Positions 62,007 to 64,000 of a stretch of DNA of 64,000 bases are shown piece by piece (the first letter of the stretch is position 1; each line of letters begins with the position of its first letter). The notes beneath the pieces are model-generated. The model saw only the letters and a list, made by a program, of their open reading frames with translations, did no database searches and was not told the origin of the DNA. Made by a program: the position numbers and the translations under genes. Origin of the DNA: JBBQKG01 sp038326655 (lineage in GTDB: Bacteria; Actinomycetota; Thermoleophilia; Solirubrobacterales; JBBDJG01); contig JBBQKG010000007.1 in NCBI GenBank assembly GCA_038326655.1, positions 1-64,000 on the forward strand, read 5' to 3'.

Positions 62007-64000
62007 TCACCTGCTCCGGCCGTGCTTTCGCCGCCCGCGCTGGCGGGCACGCTTCTTACGGTCCGCCCGCTCGGCGCGGACCGCGTCGACCGCGCGCTTG
62101 CGCGTCTCGCCGTCCTCCGAGCGTGCACCGCCCGGCACGGTCGCGGCTTCCCCGGCGCCGTTCGGCTCCTCCTCGAGCTCCGGTGGCTCGCTGTCGAGCT
62201 CGGCGGCGCCGTCATCGACGGGCTCCGGCACGGGCTCCGACCGGGCAGCCCGGCGCCGGCGACGTCCCTCCGTCGCGACGGCGGCGCCCGCGGCCACCGG
62301 CTCCGGGGCCTCGTCCTCGGGCCCGGCGGCCTCCGGCATTCCCTCGCGCGACATGACGGCGTATGCCGGCACATGGCCGAGCTGCTCGAGGATCCGGTGG
62401 CGCCGCTGCACGTACTGCGGCTCGCGCTCCTTCTCCTCGGTCAGCACCGGGCTCGCGATGAAGATCGACGAGTAGGCGCCGGAGGCGACTCCGACCAGCA
62501 GCGCAAAGGCGAAGTCCTTGAGCGTCTCGCCGCCGAAGATCAGGAGCGAAGTGATCGGGAGCAACGTGCAGAACGAAGTTGCCAGCGACCGGGTCAGGAC
62601 CTCACTCATGGAGCGGTTGACGATCTGGGAGAAGGTCGCGCGCGGCATGCGCGGCGCGTTCTCGCGCACGCGGTCGAACACGATCACGGTGTCGTAGAGC
62701 GAGAATCCGAGAATCGTCAGCAACGCGGCCACCGTCGAGGTCGTCACCTCCCGGCCGGTGAGGGAATACACGCCCGCCGTGATCAGGATGTCGTGGAACA
62801 GCGCGATCACGACCGGCACGGCGAACTTCGGCTCGAACCGGAACGCGACGTAGGCCATGATCAAGAGCAGCGAGGCGACGATCGCGATCACCGCGCTGCG
62901 CGCAACGGTGGTGCCGAAGGTCGGCCCGACACTCTCGCTCGAGAAGCCCTCCGCGCGCACCCCGAACCTGGAGGAGATCGTGTCCTCGAGCCGCTTCACG
63001 CCGCCCGGGCCGAGCTCCTTGGTGGAAACCTGGATCGCGTTGGGACCGAGCTCTTTGTTCTTGACCTGCTGGATCTTCGCGTCGGCGAGGCCGAGCGGCC
63101 GGACGGCGCTGCGGACGTCCTCGACGCTTGCGGGCTTGACGAGCGCGGCGGTCACACGCGTGCCGCTCTCGAAGTCGATCCCGAAGTTGAGGCCCCTGGT
63201 CGCGAGCGCGACCGAACCAATCGTGAGGATGATGCCCGACATCGCGAAGAAGTAGCGGCTCTTCCCCATGAAGTCGAACTTCCACCGGAAATGGCGCTCG
63301 GTCGCGCCCAGCATCGCGGGGCTGCCGAGGATTCGCGAGCGGCCCATCGAGGCCAGCACCGCCTGCGTGAAAAGCACCGCGGTGAACAGCGAGACGAGCG
63401 TGCCGACGCCGAGCGTGAAGGCGAAGCCCTTGACGCCCGCGGTCGCGAGCACGAACAGGATGAACGCCGTGATCAGCGTGACCACGTTCGCGTCGACGAT
63501 CGTCTTGATGCCACGCGTGTAGCCGGCCGAGATCGCGGACATCGTCGATCTTCCGGCGCGTAACTCTTCCTTAATGCGCTCGAAGATGATGATGTTCGTA
63601 TCTGCCGCGACGCCGATCGTGAGGATCAGTCCCGCGATGCCGGGCAGCGTGAGCGTGATCGGGATCAGCTTGATCAGCCCGAAGAAGAGGACCGCGTAGG
63701 TGAGGAGCGCGAGGCCCGCGATCGCGCCCAGCAGCCTGTAGTAGAGGAGCAGGAAGATGAGCACGAGGGTGAAGCCCACGATGCCCGCGATCAGGCCCTG
63801 GTGCAGCGCCTGCTTGCCGAGTGTGGCCGAGACCTGGACCTGGCTGATCGGCTTGAGCGTGATCGGCAGTGCGCCGGTCCGAAGCACGTCCGCGAGGTCC
63901 TGGGCCTCCTGCAGCTTGAACCCGCCGGAGATCTGCGCGCCGGTCCGGCCGTCGATCCCGTTCGGGTTCTCGCGATAGTCGATGAACGGCCGCGAAACGA
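62007..64000 (-). CDS. secDF: SecD-SecF fusion protein translocase component, 5' end cut by window edge
   Basis: The minus frame is open to the right edge (664 codons seen). The visible SecD end has PFIDYRENPNGIDGRTGAQI, the six-span region with IAGLILTIGVAADTNIIIFERIKEE and ISAGYTRGIKTIVDANVVTL. The SecF half begins near FDFMGKSRYFFAMSG and has LNFGIDFESGTRV, then LTILGFSLYDTVIVFDRVREN. A 140-residue Pro/Glu/Arg-rich cytoplasmic tail follows. SecDF uses the proton gradient to pull exported proteins through SecYEG. Actinobacteria often encode secD and secF separately, so the fusion is a lineage marker. Confidence 0.93.
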   Translation of the reverse strand, partial: VSRPFIDYRENPNGIDGRTGAQISGGFKLQEAQDLADVLRTGALPITLKPISQVQVSATLGKQALHQGLIAGIVGFTLVLIFLLLYYRLLGAIAGLALLTYAVLFFGLIKLIPITLTLPGIAGLILTIGVAADTNIIIFERIKEELRAGRSTMSAISAGYTRGIKTIVDANVVTLITAFILFVLATAGVKGFAFTLGVGTLVSLFTAVLFTQAVLASMGRSRILGSPAMLGATERHFRWKFDFMGKSRYFFAMSGIILTIGSVALATRGLNFGIDFESGTRVTAALVKPASVEDVRSAVRPLGLADAKIQQVKNKELGPNAIQVSTKELGPGGVKRLEDTISSRFGVRAEGFSSESVGPTFGTTVARSAVIAIVASLLLIMAYVAFRFEPKFAVPVVIALFHDILITAGVYSLTGREVTTSTVAALLTILGFSLYDTVIVFDRVRENAPRMPRATFSQIVNRSMSEVLTRSLATSFCTLLPITSLLIFGGETLKDFAFALLVGVASGAYSSIFIASPVLTEEKEREPQYVQRRHRILEQLGHVPAYAVMSREGMPEAAGPEDEAPEPVAAGAAVATEGRRRRRAARSEPVPEPVDDGAAELDSEPPELEEEPNGAGEAATVPGGARSEDGETRKRAVDAVRAERADRKKRARQRGRRKHGRSR

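Overview
The window is about 64 kb of very GC-rich chromosome in which almost every base is coding. Housekeeping gene content and order (an actinobacterial-type integration host factor, mihF-gmk-rpoZ-coaBC, rpsO-pnp-M16 peptidase-dapB...dapA-rnj-ftsK, PyrR-controlled pyr operon, Ku/LigD repair) point to an Actinomycetota chromosome. The SecD-SecF fusion, the odd NusA tail and the many TTG/GTG starts would fit a deep lineage such as Thermoleophilia (Solirubrobacterales or Gaiellales), but that placement is inference. There is no sign of a phage, plasmid, insertion sequence or CRISPR array, and no gene-free stretch exceeds 300 bases; the longest (52382-52655) holds a riboswitch.

Layout. 1-15.5 kb, mostly minus strand: a secreted subtilisin-like protease cut by the left edge, thpR, cinA, a RodZ-like HTH protein, ftsK, rnj, dapA, dapB and an M16 peptidase. 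Two plus-strand cassettes are interposed: a frameshifted SDR plus a MOSC protein, and a pair of amidases. 15.5-26.3 kb: one long minus-strand information-processing run, rimP-nusA-infB-DUF503-rbfA-nrnA-truB-ribF-rpsO-pnp, preceded by a candidate attenuator. 26.2-29.7 kb: mihF-gmk-rpoZ-coaBC-TPR-dtd. 29.8-39.4 kb: an overlapping pyrimidine operon pyrR-pyrB-pyrC-isochorismatase-like-carA-carB-pyrK-pyrD, with a PyrR-binding RNA in front of pyrR. 39.4-45.4 kb: rnz, a secreted GH99-like/metallophosphoesterase fusion, tRNA-Arg(CCG) and small or uncharacterised genes. 45.4-49.3 kb: a non-homologous end-joining operon with polymerase, Ku and nuclease-ligase on separate polypeptides, led by a TlpA-like thioredoxin. 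49.4-56.6 kb: corA with leader ORFs, SRPBCC protein, a ThiS/MoaD-like sulfur carrier and a threonine-synthase-like enzyme under a SAM-I riboswitch, then HIT, phosphohexomutase, metallo-beta-lactamase-fold and lipid-kinase genes. 56.6-64 kb: rsh, recJ, a small membrane protein and secDF running off the right edge.

Most interesting points. (1) A complete SAM-I riboswitch with its terminator controls a threonine-synthase-like PLP enzyme whose next gene is a ubiquitin-like carrier already ending in Gly-Gly. This suggests a SAM-repressed, protein-thiocarboxylate-linked route in homoserine/sulfur amino-acid metabolism. (2) Short perfect palindromes, several with the same GCTTGC centre, recur in intergenic DNA and in non-core extensions of carA, pyrR and rsh, which looks like a dispersed palindromic element able to sit in frame inside genes. 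(3) Several promoters of the form GCG-TATA(A/T)T or GATAAT lie 6-8 bases before a start codon, implying leaderless transcripts. (4) Two secreted enzymes have substitutions at positions expected to be catalytic, and they share a leader motif.

Protein identities rest on motifs and gene order read by eye. No database search was run, and start codons marked uncertain are judgement calls.
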